A stretch of 64,000 nt of DNA from Pogostemon cablin (Eukaryota > Streptophyta > Magnoliopsida > Lamiales > Lamiaceae), in contig CM042970.1 in the NCBI GenBank assembly GCA_023678885.1, positions 5,930,355-5,994,354 of the forward strand, read 5' to 3'. Both the position numbers and the translations under genes were made by a program. Numbering within the stretch: position 1 is the first letter of the stretch; every line of letters begins with the position of its first letter. Below are positions 46,690 through 57,384 of the stretch, one piece after another. Below the pieces are notes generated by a model. The model was not told where the DNA came from. It was given only the letters and a program-made list of their open reading frames with translations, and did no database searches.

Positions 46690-47510
46690 CAGATAAACTG
46701 TCCTTTTATTGTTTATATGTTGTTTAAGTTGTAAACAATCATCATATATTAATTATATGGTCTTTTTGTTCAACATGCTCTCATAATAGAGAATTTCATC
46801 ACTGAGCATGGTCTCCTAAAAGGCTTCTTATACCTATTGGTGACTGCAACGATATAAAAAAATATCAAACGTCTCCAAAATAGGTATGAAACCTAATAGT
46901 GATACTGAACACCTAATATCAGGGACAAAAACAAGATTTTTTATGCTTGTTCAATAAAGATAGGTACTTAACCCTCAAAATAACATCGTCATTGGGTCTT
47001 GGTCTCCTAAATAGGGTTGTATATACCTATTGGTGACTCAATTAATTGGTTAAGCACTGAAACTGACCAAATTTTGTTGTTTACAGCATAAGCATAGGAC
47101 TGTACAATCAACTAATAGGAATTGAGAGACACTTTTTTTTGTTATTTACAGCATAAGCAATTGGACTATAAATTGTCCTTTTGTTGTTTACATTTTAAAC
47201 AATCATCATATATTAATCGTATGGCCTTTTTGTTCAAGATGCTCTCAGAGAGAATTTCATCATCGAGCATTGTCTCCAAAAAGGCTTCTTATACCTATTG
47301 GTGACTGCAACGATATAAAAAAAATATCAAACGCCTCCAAAATAGGTATGAAACCTAATGGTGACACTGAACACCTAATATCAGGGACGAACAAGATTTT
47401 TTAAGCTTGTTCAATGAAGATAAGTACCTAAACCTCAGAATAACATCGTCATTAGGTCTTGGTCTCCTAAATAGGATTGTATAAACCTATTGGTGACTCA
47501 ATTAACGTCT
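46690..47510. repeat. Direct repeat of about 350 bp, two copies
   Basis: Copy 1 (about 46699-47045) and copy 2 (about 47167-47507) share AACAATCATCATATATTAAT, CTTATACCTATTGGTGACTG, CCAAAATAGGTATGAAACCT and CAGGGAC phrases in the same order, with a 120-base spacer. ACCTATTGGTGACT itself occurs twice per copy. Non-coding. Confidence 0.88.
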
Positions 47511-47734
47511 ATCACTTTATTATGAAATAACAATGGACTACCACAGCTTTGAATCCTTAGCCCTAGGAATAAATTCATCATTGAGCTAATTTAAAACCTA
47601 CATATTACAGGGACAATTATTATTACCCACCGAAGAACACACTGTGCCAACGAAGGGGCAAGCAAAGCATCTATAGCCACCAAAATGCATCACATGACCA
47701 AAATACATCACAAGATCACATAGTGCCAACATTT

Positions 47735-48075
47735 AGTGCCTCACAGGGCCAAATATGATAAAAATTTTCCCATCATCAACAAGGAAATGCCTCAAGGATT
47801 CATGTAAGAACCAAAGAGAGCATTATCAACCATTAATGCCTCACACGGCTAATACAGATGCCTCACATGGCCAATTAAACAAATGTGTCACATGTATAAA
47901 CACAGGATCAACATCAATCAAGTGTCTCACAGGGCCAACATTTCTCAAGTGTCTCACAAGGCCAAATAAAACAGATCAGCCATCAATGCCTCACAGGACC
48001 AACATCAATCAAGTGTCTCACAGGGCCAAATAAAGCACATAAAGCACATAACAGGCCTCACAGGGCATCCCAAGC
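47735..48075. repeat. Minisatellite CCTCACAGGGCCAA
   Basis: More than eight copies of (T/G)(G/T)CCTCACAGGGCCAA or GTGTCTCACAGGGCCAA, interspersed with ATCAATCAA and ACATTTAGT-type linkers, with spacing about 25-40 bases. Examples sit at 47737, 47840, 47864, 47924, 47948, 47986 and 48013. Low-complexity reading frames across it are not genes. Confidence 0.85.
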
Positions 48076-48270
48076 TACAGAAATTTAAAAAAATCATGAA
48101 TTAGGGATATACCGATATGTAGGTAGCAGGATACAAATCATCTCGTAGATGAACTGTTGATAATGAAGGGATTCTTCATTCAGTGGCAAGATGAAATGAA
48201 CATTTTCATCTTCCCCGTTCTCGAACTCCAGGACCATTGGTTTATGGTCGGAATCGCAAGAAATGCCAGA

Positions 48271-48870
48271 CTACCTCCAAAATAGAGACTGACGGGGGAA
48301 GGTCCTCGAAATGTCATCCTTCAGGTCAGAGTCCTCGACCACATACACAGCGTCATCGGAATACTGAAAAGGAGAGTCGGGAACGACGGTGTCACAGTAT
48401 GTCCCGTCGAACTCTCCATCAACAGAAGGGAGCTCGACAGCTGAATCCATCTGTAGGGAGTCAGGAACCACCGTGTCGAAGGTGGATCCGACGACATCCA
48501 CGTCGATCTCGTCTCCTTTGACCACCGACGACATGGAGTCAACCCCAACCAACATCTCGCTCCATAAATCCTCAGATCTAGACCATAGATCTACCATTTC
48601 AACCTCAGAAATAGTGTCTGGTTGAAGATTGGATGAATCGAACAGAGAAAGTTTATGGTTCATCATCATGGGAGAACGATTGATGCAAGAGAAGAAATGG
48701 GTTGGGTCGAAGATCGTAGAAGCAGGAGAACGGCTAATGTTGCTCGTCTCGCCTTTGAGAGACTTGCAGATCGAAGGATAGAGCGGCGGAGGAAGAGGAG
48801 TTAGGGTTTCGTCAGGGCGACGAAGCCGAGAGTGAGATACAGAGAGAGGAATGAAATGGGTGGACAACAA
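48271..48870 (-). other. Unrecognised acidic reading frame, left copy
   Basis: Open frame of 199 residues. The first third reads like a translated 5' leader (CTCTCTCTGTATCTCACTC, GAAACCCTAA), so a start at the MMMNHKLSL methionines (around 48669) may be real. From there the peptide is acidic: SEVEMVDLWSRSEDLWSEM, then two DTVVPDS motifs and YVVEDSDLKDD. No family recognised. It is an inverted copy of 51624-52220, and its upstream side ends at 49062 with GTACTTCCTCCGTCCCACAA, a Stowaway-like terminus. The similarity between the two copies stops at about 48292, after GAGGACCTTC. Confidence 0.5.
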
Positions 48871-49065
48871 ATGAAATGTGAACTTAGCCCAAATTAGTGG
48901 ATTAGTTCAGTTAATTATTTTCTTAATGGGCCCAAATTAGTTGGATTAGTGGTGTTAATCCAGCTGGCAATATTGTAATTGATGTGTAATTTGGGGATAT
49001 ATTTGTCTTTTTTTTTGCCAAAAATGGGGTGTGAAGGGTATTGTGGGACGGAGGAAGTACACAAT

Positions 49066-49870
49066 AATGGAATAATTTCAAATGACATCCATCCAAAATA
49101 ACTAAAAAAATTCAAAATCAAATCCATGATTTGAAATTCATTAATTTAAAATTTTGAATTTATAAATACATTTATTTCAAGTGCTACCCAAACAGACCCT
49201 TACACATTTGTATTACTCACTTCGTACCCTAATGATTTTATTTCTATCCATTTTAATACACTGCAAACAATAATTTGTAGTACTACTAGTTACCTTTGAA
49301 ATGAATGCCTAAAACAATAAAATTGATATCTTGTTGGTGGTCCAAAAAAATATTTCAAATTAATTTACTCAGACGGAAGGTTTGGGACCGACGCAACGTT
49401 AGTTGGATCACCAAATGTTATGTCCTTTAATTTAATGTTGTTTTGTTATATACTACCTCCTCTGCCAAAAAAAAAAGGGTTGGGGGGTGGTGAGGGGTGG
49501 GTAGGGGTAGTGGTAGAGTTTAAAATTTTTTTAAAAAAAAATATAAATATATTATATATATACTTTTTTATTAATTTATATATATTATTTTTATTTTTAT
49601 ATATCAATATATTAATTATATAATAATGGAAGGATTTCAAATGACACTGTTTGAGGAAGGATTTAAAAATTCATCCAAAACAATTAAAAAAAATTCAAAA
49701 TCAAATCCATAATTTGAAATCCATTAATCTAAAATTTTGGATTTATAAATCTATTAATTTCAAGAGCTATCCAAACACACACTTACACATTTGTATTACT
49801 CACTTTGTACCCTAATGATTTTAATTTCTATCCATTTCAATACACTGCAAACAATAATTTGTATTATTAC
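49066..49870. repeat. Direct repeat of about 240 bp in the inverted-pair spacer
   Basis: Copies at about 49066-49310 and 49624-49870 share GGATTTCAAATGACA-type starts, TTCAAAATCAAATCCAT, CTTACACATTTGTATTACTC and ATACACTGCAAACAATAATT. Between them lies AT-rich DNA with a GGGTGG patch (49478-49515). Confidence 0.85.
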
Positions 49871-51400
49871 TCTCTTTGTATTATTTCACGTACTGTTTAA
49901 AAAGAACTTGTCTTTTTTAAATAATAACTCTGTGGTCACTCAAAAATAAAAACAATTTACAATATTAATACCCTAAATTAATTTGAGAAAAGTTGATAAT
50001 TTTATTAATACTCACTTAATAGTATTCCTTCATCCCAAAAATACAATCGCGTATTCTCTGGCATGAAGTTTAAGAAAAATAATTTTTTGTTAGTGTGATG
50101 TAAGAAAGAGAGTGGGTATTTTGGGTAATTTGATAGAATAAAATGTATGATATAGTTGACTTTGATTAGATTGTGTGTAAAAAGAATGTGACATTTTTGT
50201 AATATTGTAGTATTGTAAGATTATTGATATTGTGTATTGTTTCTATATTTAGAGTGTGAAAGTATTCTTTGGACGGACTATTAGGGTGTATTAATTAAAT
50301 ATTAAATAATACTTCTTTCTATTAGCTTAAGTTTTTAAATGAGGTGGTCATTTAATTCTGGTATCAGAGCCAATAATTAACAAATGTTTAGGGTTCGAAC
50401 CTCACTGTCACCCATTTATGAGAAAAAAATTCGCAGGGAGTATCATATAGCAAATAATTCAGGAGGGGGATTATTAAAGAAGTATTTTTTTTCTTTTGTT
50501 GAGATAGACAACAAAACAATGGAGTACTTATTTACTTTTATTCCATTATTATGTGATTCGAATCTTCCCGATTGCAATCCGTTTATAGACAAAGGGGTGG
50601 CTCACTATTATTCTATTAGAGAGACTCTATGTGAGACGTGTTATGTGTGAGACGGGTGTGAGACGGGTCCACCCATCACTAAAGTATGCTTATTGTATAG
50701 TTAAAGTGTGCTCATTTGAAGTTAAATTATGTTAATAATAAATCATATTATAACATACTAAAATTATACTTTAATGCATAATTCAACATACTTTAAAAAA
50801 TATACTTTAACAACCATTTAACATACTTTAATTATACAATAAACATACTTTAATAATGGGTCGACCCGTCTCACACCGTCTTTCAATTAATACGTTTCAC
50901 AAGAGACTTTGTCAATCCATTATTATCAATAATGGAAGTATAAAATTATAAAAGTTTGTGATTACCTCAAAAAACCAAACATATAACATAACAAAATTCA
51001 CAGTTAAATAAATATGGAGTGCTGGAAAATTACTTTAATAATTGACTTAAGAATAATTTAATAGCTTTATTATTATAAAATAAGTTATTTGCATTGTAAA
51101 GGAATGAGGAGTGGTGTTATTAAATTTTGTAGAGTATTATTTTTTTGTTGAAGATGTAAATTTGTTTATGAAACAGACATATTTCCTCTGTATTTAAAGA
51201 GGTTGTTTTGTTTTTTACACGTGAATTAATGAGTATTATTATTTAATGTGTAGTGGGTAGTTATACTAGTAGATATGTGCACAAATGTGTCTCTTTTGGG
51301 GATGGAGAAAGTATATTTACACTCCCTCTACTCATTTTATCGTTTTAGACATTCCCGCTTCAAAGTGTTAAATTTGAACTCACACCCACAATTGCTTAAT
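49871..51400. other. AT-rich spacer with MITE-like repeats
   Basis: No gene. Contains the second GAGACG/TAAAGTATG repeat (50615-50925). Words such as TTTGGACGGACTATTAGG near 50271 hint at another degraded DNA transposon. Confidence 0.45.
50615..50925. repeat. GAGACG/TAAAGTATG MITE-like repeat, copy 2
   Basis: The left end reads GAGAGACTCTATGTGAGACG, the right end CGTTTCACAAGAGACTTTG, imperfect inverted repeats. Inside, GTGTGAGACGGGTC on the left mirrors GACCCGTCTCACACCG on the right. The body repeats ATACTTTAA and TTAAAGT words. Non-coding. Confidence 0.7.
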
Positions 51401-51406
51401 ACTTCC

Positions 51407-52220
51407 TCCGTCCCACAATACACTTCACACTTTCTATATTTGGACGTCCCACAATACTCTTCAAACCCCATTTTTGGCAAAAAAAAGACAAATATATCCC
51501 CAAATTACCCATCAATTACAATATTGCCAGCTGGATTAACACCACTAATCCAACTAATTTGGGCCCATTAAGAAAACAATTAACTGAACTAATCCACTAA
51601 TTTGGGCCAAGTTTACATTTCATTTGCTATCCACCCATTTCATTCCTCTCTCTGTATCTCACTCTCGGCTTCGTCGCCCTGACGAAACCCTAACTCCTCT
51701 TCCTCCGCCGCTCTATCCTTCGATCTGCAAGTCTCTCAAAGGCGAGACGAGCAACCTTAGTCCTTCTCCTGCTTCTACGATCTTCGACCCAACCCATTTC
51801 TTCTCTTGCATCAATCATTCTCCCACGATGATGAACCCTAAACTTTCTCTGTCCGATTCATCCAATCTTCAACCAGACACTATTTCTGAGGTTGAAATGG
51901 TAGATCTATGGTCTGGATCTGAGGATTTATGGAGCGAGATGTTGGTTGGGGTTGACTCCATGTCGTCAGTGGTCGAAGGAGACGAGATCAACGCGGATGT
52001 CACCGGATCCACCTTCGACACGGTGGTTCCCGACTCCCTACAGATGGATTCAGCTGTCGAGCTCCCTTCTATTGATGGAGAGTTCGATGGGAGATACTGT
52101 GACACCGTCGTTCCTGACTCTCCTTTTCAGTATTTCGATGACGCTGTGTATGTGGTCGAGGACTCTGACCTGGAGGATGACATTCCGGGGACCTTCACCG
52201 GAACGATCTATAATGGTTGA
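51407..52220 (+). other. Unrecognised acidic reading frame, right copy
   Basis: Mirror of the 48271-49062 block, here running left to right. It starts with a Stowaway-like TTCCTCCGTCCCACAATACA terminus, then a leader, then an open frame (51624-52220, 198 residues) in which MMNPKLSLSDSSNLQ begins the probable protein at 51828. The sequence is acidic, with SEVEMVDLWSGSEDLWSEM, two DTVVPDS motifs and YVVEDSDLEDD. The frame stays open in both copies despite many base differences. Similarity ends at about 52198 (GGGACCTTC). No domain recognised. A DUF674 piece follows. Confidence 0.5.
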
Positions 52221-52355
52221 AAATTACAAAATTATGAAACTAAGATAGCAATTCATGGCTATGATTACATTAAATTAAATTGATATTTGCTTATGATTTA
52301 TGATTACATTCATCTCATATTCTAATTTTATCTTTTATTTTTGGAGTTTTAGATT

Positions 52356-52871
52356 ATGGATTTGTTAAAGTATTGTTTACTCTCCAAGACTCCATTGAAA
52401 GACTACATATTGAATCAGGGAGAGATCATGTTTCCTTGTTCAAACCCATATTATTTCCATCCAATTGAGAAAGAATATTCCAAGAAGCTAATTCCATTGA
52501 AACTCTTAGTACAAAAATTCACAAACAGAGTGTTGTTTGCTGAAGCTGGTGATGATTTCGTAAAACTGCTGTCCAATTTCCTGGTGATCCCCATAGCAGG
52601 AGTTGAACACCTTCTGGACAACAACACATGTCTCAGTAGTCTTGACAATCTCCACAACTGCATATCAGACAATATGTTTGACAACTATTTCACCACTCAA
52701 GATACCAAGAAAGGAAGACAAAACAGAGCAGATCATCTTTTTAAGAATAAGCATCAGCAGCTACGTGGAGGCTATTTCGGAAGAAACGAAACAGGGGCTT
52801 CTCCGATCATGAGGTCTGGGTTTCCGACATCATGGGAGTGTCCAGATCCAGATCACTCTGCAGTTTCATAA
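52356..52871 (+). pseudogene. DUF674 gene fragment
   Basis: Open frame of 171 residues, preceded by an AG acceptor-like site (TTTTAG at about 52348). The central part LIPLKLLVQKFTNRVLFAEA and DDFVKLLSNFLVIPIAGVEH, then SSLDNLHNCISD, is the typical DUF674 repeat unit (plant proteins of unknown function). SLLSKTPL-like wording near the start (CLLSKTPLKDYIL) also occurs in that family. Only one unit is seen, while family members usually have several, so this is a fragment. It may be an exon joined to the upstream acidic frame, but no donor was confirmed. Confidence 0.75.
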
Positions 52872-53077
52872 ACGGCGCCTGGAACGATCTCGACGAAGAA
52901 TGTGCGATGTCGAGCGCCAAGATTTCCGTCGTCACTAGTGGGATCTTTTACACCGCAGAACTCAAAAAACCCCCCCAAATTGACCTGCAGGTCCGCATGC
53001 TGGATCTCGTTGAAATTTCAGAGGAAGACCGCCGGATGGAGGTGGTGGGTGAGGTGAAACGGGCGTCCAAGGATTAG
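52832..53077 (+). other. GC-rich unrecognised reading frame
   Basis: 81-residue frame starting MGVSRSRSLCSFINGAWNDL and ending EVVGEVKRASKD, overlapping the end of the DUF674 frame. Base composition and codon-like bias suggest a gene-derived exon, with SSAKISVVTSGIFYTAELKK in the middle. I do not recognise it. It could be a second captured fragment. Confidence 0.35.
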
Positions 53078-54784
53078 GATTTTTTTTCGAGTGGTGAATC
53101 ATGGAATTTCTACGGATGGAGGTCTAAGCCAAAGAAGGAAGGGAGAGGGAAAGGGAAAAGACTGCAAAACTGGTTGGGGAAGGAGAGAGGATCCGCGAGA
53201 TGAAATAGGGATCCGGTTGTACCAAATATTTGGTAGGACTGGTTGTAGGGTAGTCTTCTCTTAAAATATAATTTGAAAATATTTAAAAATTCAATTTTCC
53301 AGTTGAACTGGTTCGGCCGGTTGGACCTCAAATCGTTGACTCCTCCGGTTCGTTCTCCGGTCCGATTTTCTAATCACTGGTTTTGATTTTATTATTCCCG
53401 AATTCAATATATATTATAGAACAAAATGAATTGTCGATTAAAATAACATATATTCGATGTCATAGTTTAATTTGAAGGTATATAATGATTTAAACAAAAA
53501 AATCAATAATATGAAATAAAAAAAATATTGCAAGTAAAATTTAAACCTTAAATTAAAACACTTATAAAATTATGTTTTATAATTGAGATTTAAATTAAAA
53601 TTTGAGTCTTTTATGAAAATTTTCAAGAAATCAAAGAGTTGATTTTCGTTCTTCATACCCGATATGAGGTACTGAAATTCCAAATCTCTCGATTATTTTC
53701 ATTGATTTATAACCACTGAGTACAATTAATTTCATTCACATTATCATTATCTTCATTAATGATTCTCATTATCATTACTATTTTAAAATTTAAATAAAAA
53801 CAGCTTCTAAAGGTGATAATGATGTAGTGATTTATTTTATAAATAACTTATAGTATAAATAAAAAATAGTAATATTATTTTAAAAAATAAAATATTTAAT
53901 TATAAAAAATGAAAAACGGTTATTAGTCAATTATAAAAAATGAAAAACGGTTATTAGTCGATGTCTCACATGTCCTATACTTTTTGGGCATTGTATTACA
54001 TGAAACCGCCTTCCATTAAGCCAAATGACTACTCACGTCATGTGCTGCTCTTTTCTTTACTTTTGATTCATTATTATTTTCTAAATATGAATTATTATTA
54101 AATTTGATAATCGATCGTTTTACTTAATGATAAGTCGAGTTCAGCTCGAGTTCGAACTCGATTGAATATTTTTCGAGCCAAACTGAGCTAGTGTTTGCTC
54201 ACTCTACTCATTTAACACCCATAATTTGAGTCCAAAAGTTCCATTCATGAATGTTATCTCAAAATTTTTGTTTATATAGAAAACACTTGTAGACAGAATC
54301 GATTTATAAATTGAATGAAAGGACCTACTCCTTCCTTTCTTTAAAACCTTTTATTTTATTATTTTGGCCCGTAAATTTTCATTCAAGTAAATACAGATTA
54401 CATCCAATAATAAAAATCTAATAAATTACATTAAAAGTACACAGTATATCATCACTTTATATTTAAAGTTTGAGGCAAAATGAAAAAACGAAAAAACCAT
54501 TCATAATTTACTTCAAACACATTAAATATTATGGAGTATTTTTTTAATACATTGTAAGTAAATGAGGGAGTATTAAAGAAATGAATCAAATATGAATTAC
54601 ATCATACTCGAGCTTTTTAATTATTAGTATATTATTATCTTAAGCAAATTGTTCTTTTTTATATTCGAATTTTACCTTTTACGTGGAAATTTATCTCTTT
54701 AGTAATGAACTAGGAGTATTGCTATCTCTTTATATACTTCTTATATTAAATTCTTGGCAAAGAATTGTTTGACATCTTGTTATC

Positions 54785-55010
54785 GTAAGTCCTTATGTGA
54801 TATGGATAAAAAGTGATAACATTATTATCACTTTTGCTATTAAATATTATCATTTTCGTTATAAATTGTTATTATTTTTTATTTATACTATAAATTGTTC
54901 ATAAAATAGTTCGTTGTATCATTATCAATTTTTATCGATTGAGTATCACTTTTCCTTAACGATGTTATCATTTTATATCCGTTTCACGTCGAAACGGGAC
55001 CTACCCTAAA
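54785..55010. repeat. AAAAGTGATA-type repeat, copy 2
   Basis: Mostly in reverse orientation relative to 75-290: TATCACTTTT, TTATCATTTTATATCCGTTT and GTCGAAACGGGACCTACC. The left end GTAAGTCCTTATGTGATATG matches GTAAGCCCCTTATGAGACGG of copy 1. Confidence 0.6.
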
Positions 55011-55866
55011 TTCTGTTGTGTCATGATTTTTTTTACATTTACGTTGAAATAAATATTAATATTTTTGTTTTAAATTAGGCAAATTCTTCATTGTATTTAG
55101 GGCATGAATTTAAATCCGTACACTCATATTCAAAATTTATACACTAATAAACAAATAATACACTAATGAATAAAATATATATACTTTATTAGCGAATATT
55201 TGGTAGTTTTTTTATATGAAAAACTGAATATAAACTAGCTATACATTTATTAAAAATACATACTCCATACATTATTGAATAAAAGTAATACAGATATGAA
55301 TACATGTTATGTGCACTAGATACATAGGATATCAACTCTTTAAAATTCATTACTTTAAAATATAGTAACTTTTTTTAGTAGTCTTGGATGAGACTCTCTC
55401 ATGTGAGATTATTTTAATTTTTTATTTATTATCATTTTTTATTAAAATTGTTATAATTTTTCTTTATAATGTTATCAACTTTTATTTATATTATAAATTT
55501 TTTATAAAATAGTTCACCTCACTATTATTATTTTTCATTAATTGAGTATCTATTCACTAAAATATTATTAATTCTTATCCATATATCAAATAAAACGAAT
55601 TCACTTCAACAGAATCTCAAAGATTTGATCATCTTAAATAATATACTGTGAAAGTCAAGATAAACTCATAAAAGTGTATCAATTCCTTTCAATCAAGGCA
55701 AGAAAAATCTCTAATTAAACATGTTATGCCCATTTAAGAACGGACTACTCAGACCATTAAATGGGCCCCATAATCTGTGGTGAGTAATAATAAAATAAGA
55801 TTTTTTGAAAGCAATAATAAAATAAGATTAAAATATGCATTAAAATGATCACATAAGAATAGCCGA

Positions 55867-55990
55867 ATAAGGATTAATTTGATCATTTCCCCTTTAAAAT
55901 ACCTTTTTTTGCAAATCTACCATCAGAAATAAGGATTAATTAGATCATTTCCCCATTAAAATACTTTTTTTTGCAAATCTACCATCAGAA
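55867..55990. repeat. Tandem duplication of about 62 bp
   Basis: AATAAGGATTAAT(T/A)(T/A)GATCATTTCCCC and TTGCAAATCTACCATCAGAA occur twice in direct succession, differing at a few bases. Confidence 0.9.
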
Positions 55991-56299
55991 ATCATCTTTC
56001 ATATCCTCTCAACACTACAAAGTTCTTAAAATTGAACACCATCATTAAATGAGTCACCAAATTTGATCAGAGCATAGGATTTTTTTTTTATTATGTGACA
56101 TTGAACGTGGCAAGAGTTAAGTGACCATATTTAATTAAAAAAATAAAAAATATAACTTATTAATATATAAATTAAAAAAAAATAAAAATACATAAAAATT
56201 TAACATATCTTAATTGAATTATTTTTTTTTGGGTAAGACGCATCATTTAATAAATTTTTAGATATATAACACTTTAAAATAATTAAATTAAAGTAATAA

Positions 56300-56540
56300 A
56301 CAAAGACAATGACTTAAGTAAGATTGCCTCACAAAATGACTTTCGTGAGACAGATAAAAAGTGATAATATTTTAATAAAAAGTAATACGGAAATAAAAGT
56401 GGTGCAGTGAACTATTTAATGAACGATTTATAGTATCACTGAAAAGTGATAACATTTTTAAAGAAAAGTGATAACATCCCTAATAAAAAGTGATAACTAA
56501 TTTAAAAAGTGTAAAACGGTCTCACACAAGACTACCCATT
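56300..56540. repeat. AAAAGTGATA-type repeat, copy 4
   Basis: Same orientation as copy 1: TTTCGTGAGACAGATAAAAAGTG at the left, several AAAAGTGATAACATTTT units, and GTAAAACGGTCTCACACAAG at the right. Copy 3 (55380-55620) is reversed and more diverged. Confidence 0.65.
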
Positions 56541-57129
56541 TTCTTGTGATACAGGTCGATCCATTAAAGTATGATTATTGAGTAATTAAAATATGAATGA
56601 TTTAAATATGATGAATGATGCATTAAAGGATTATGAATTAGTCTCTTGTGTTTTCGGGTGTACAAATGTGTATAAGGGTATAACATTTTGTTTTAAATGG
56701 TATATACATTTTAACTAATAAATGTATAATTTTTTCATTAAAAAGGTTGTTGAAATATAAATAATATAAATGTTTGATTAAAAAAATTAAGTTTTTTCTA
56801 AAAAAAAATAAGTTATAAATCCTTTAGTAAATGGTATAACATTTAGTATTAAATGGTACAATTTAAAAAAAATGTGAGATTTGAGAGCATATGTCTCCCG
56901 ACACACAAGTTTTAGCCAAGTATCATTGTATGTTATAATATGATTTGCTAAAGTATGATTATTAGATAATTAATTATACTACAACACCTTAAAATCATAT
57001 TTTAATGATGCATTATTCATTATAACTTAATAAATCAAGTACTTTAATTTAGTAATAATTATACCTTAAGTTAGGGTGTTTTTATTACAAGTTAAATTAT
57101 TGTTGGGAAAGATTCAGAGTAGAATGTAG

Positions 57130-57384
57130 ATATCCAGAGCGGGCGGAAAAGAAAAAGAAAAAGAAAAAACCCTTAAAAAGCAAGTTGCTATTCTGGAATT
57201 CTTTCTCGCTGGGAGTCTATGTGAACTCTAGATCCTTCTGGAACAAATGCAAATTGATGCCTTAATTACGTTTCCAGCCCTCGCACCATTGCACTTGACG
57301 ATTTTCTTGCTCCTTTCTTGATTCTAAGTTCCGCCGTTTGCTTTTCATTTCTGATCTCCTATTGTGATTTTGGAAGAAACCAAG
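57130..57384 (+). other. Probable 5' untranslated exon of the BAG6-like gene
   Basis: Purine-rich (AAAGAAAAAGAAAAAACC) then mixed-composition DNA unlike the spacer on its left. It ends at a possible splice donor CAAG|GTTTGATG at 57384. The coding exon at 59003 begins after an AG with a 17-base leader before its ATG, so an upstream leader exon is required. The exact start and donor are inferred. Confidence 0.5.

Larger units (their letters stand above)
46119..48270. other. Intergenic spacer with repeats
   Basis: The first 200 bases are the ADH leader and promoter. Beyond that are a 350-bp direct repeat (46699-47510), a CACAGGGCCAA minisatellite (47735-48075) and a scrap with TTTACCCGCCGAGTTGGGTT (46665) like the hAT subterminal repeats. 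No gene. Confidence 0.5.
53078..57130. other. AT-rich spacer with MITE families
   Basis: No gene. It contains a GGTTCGGCCGGTTGGACC-type repeat (53205-53385), a 31-bp tandem duplication (53906-53960), a tandem duplication (55867-55990), and three AAAAGTGATA repeats (54785-55010, 55380-55620, 56300-56540). Two partial TAAAGTATG repeats lie at 56540-56660 and 56920-57060. Confidence 0.5.

Noticed and set aside
47735..48075. CRISPR array
   Set aside because: Repeat spacing is irregular, linkers recur and the DNA is a plant nuclear sequence; it is a minisatellite.
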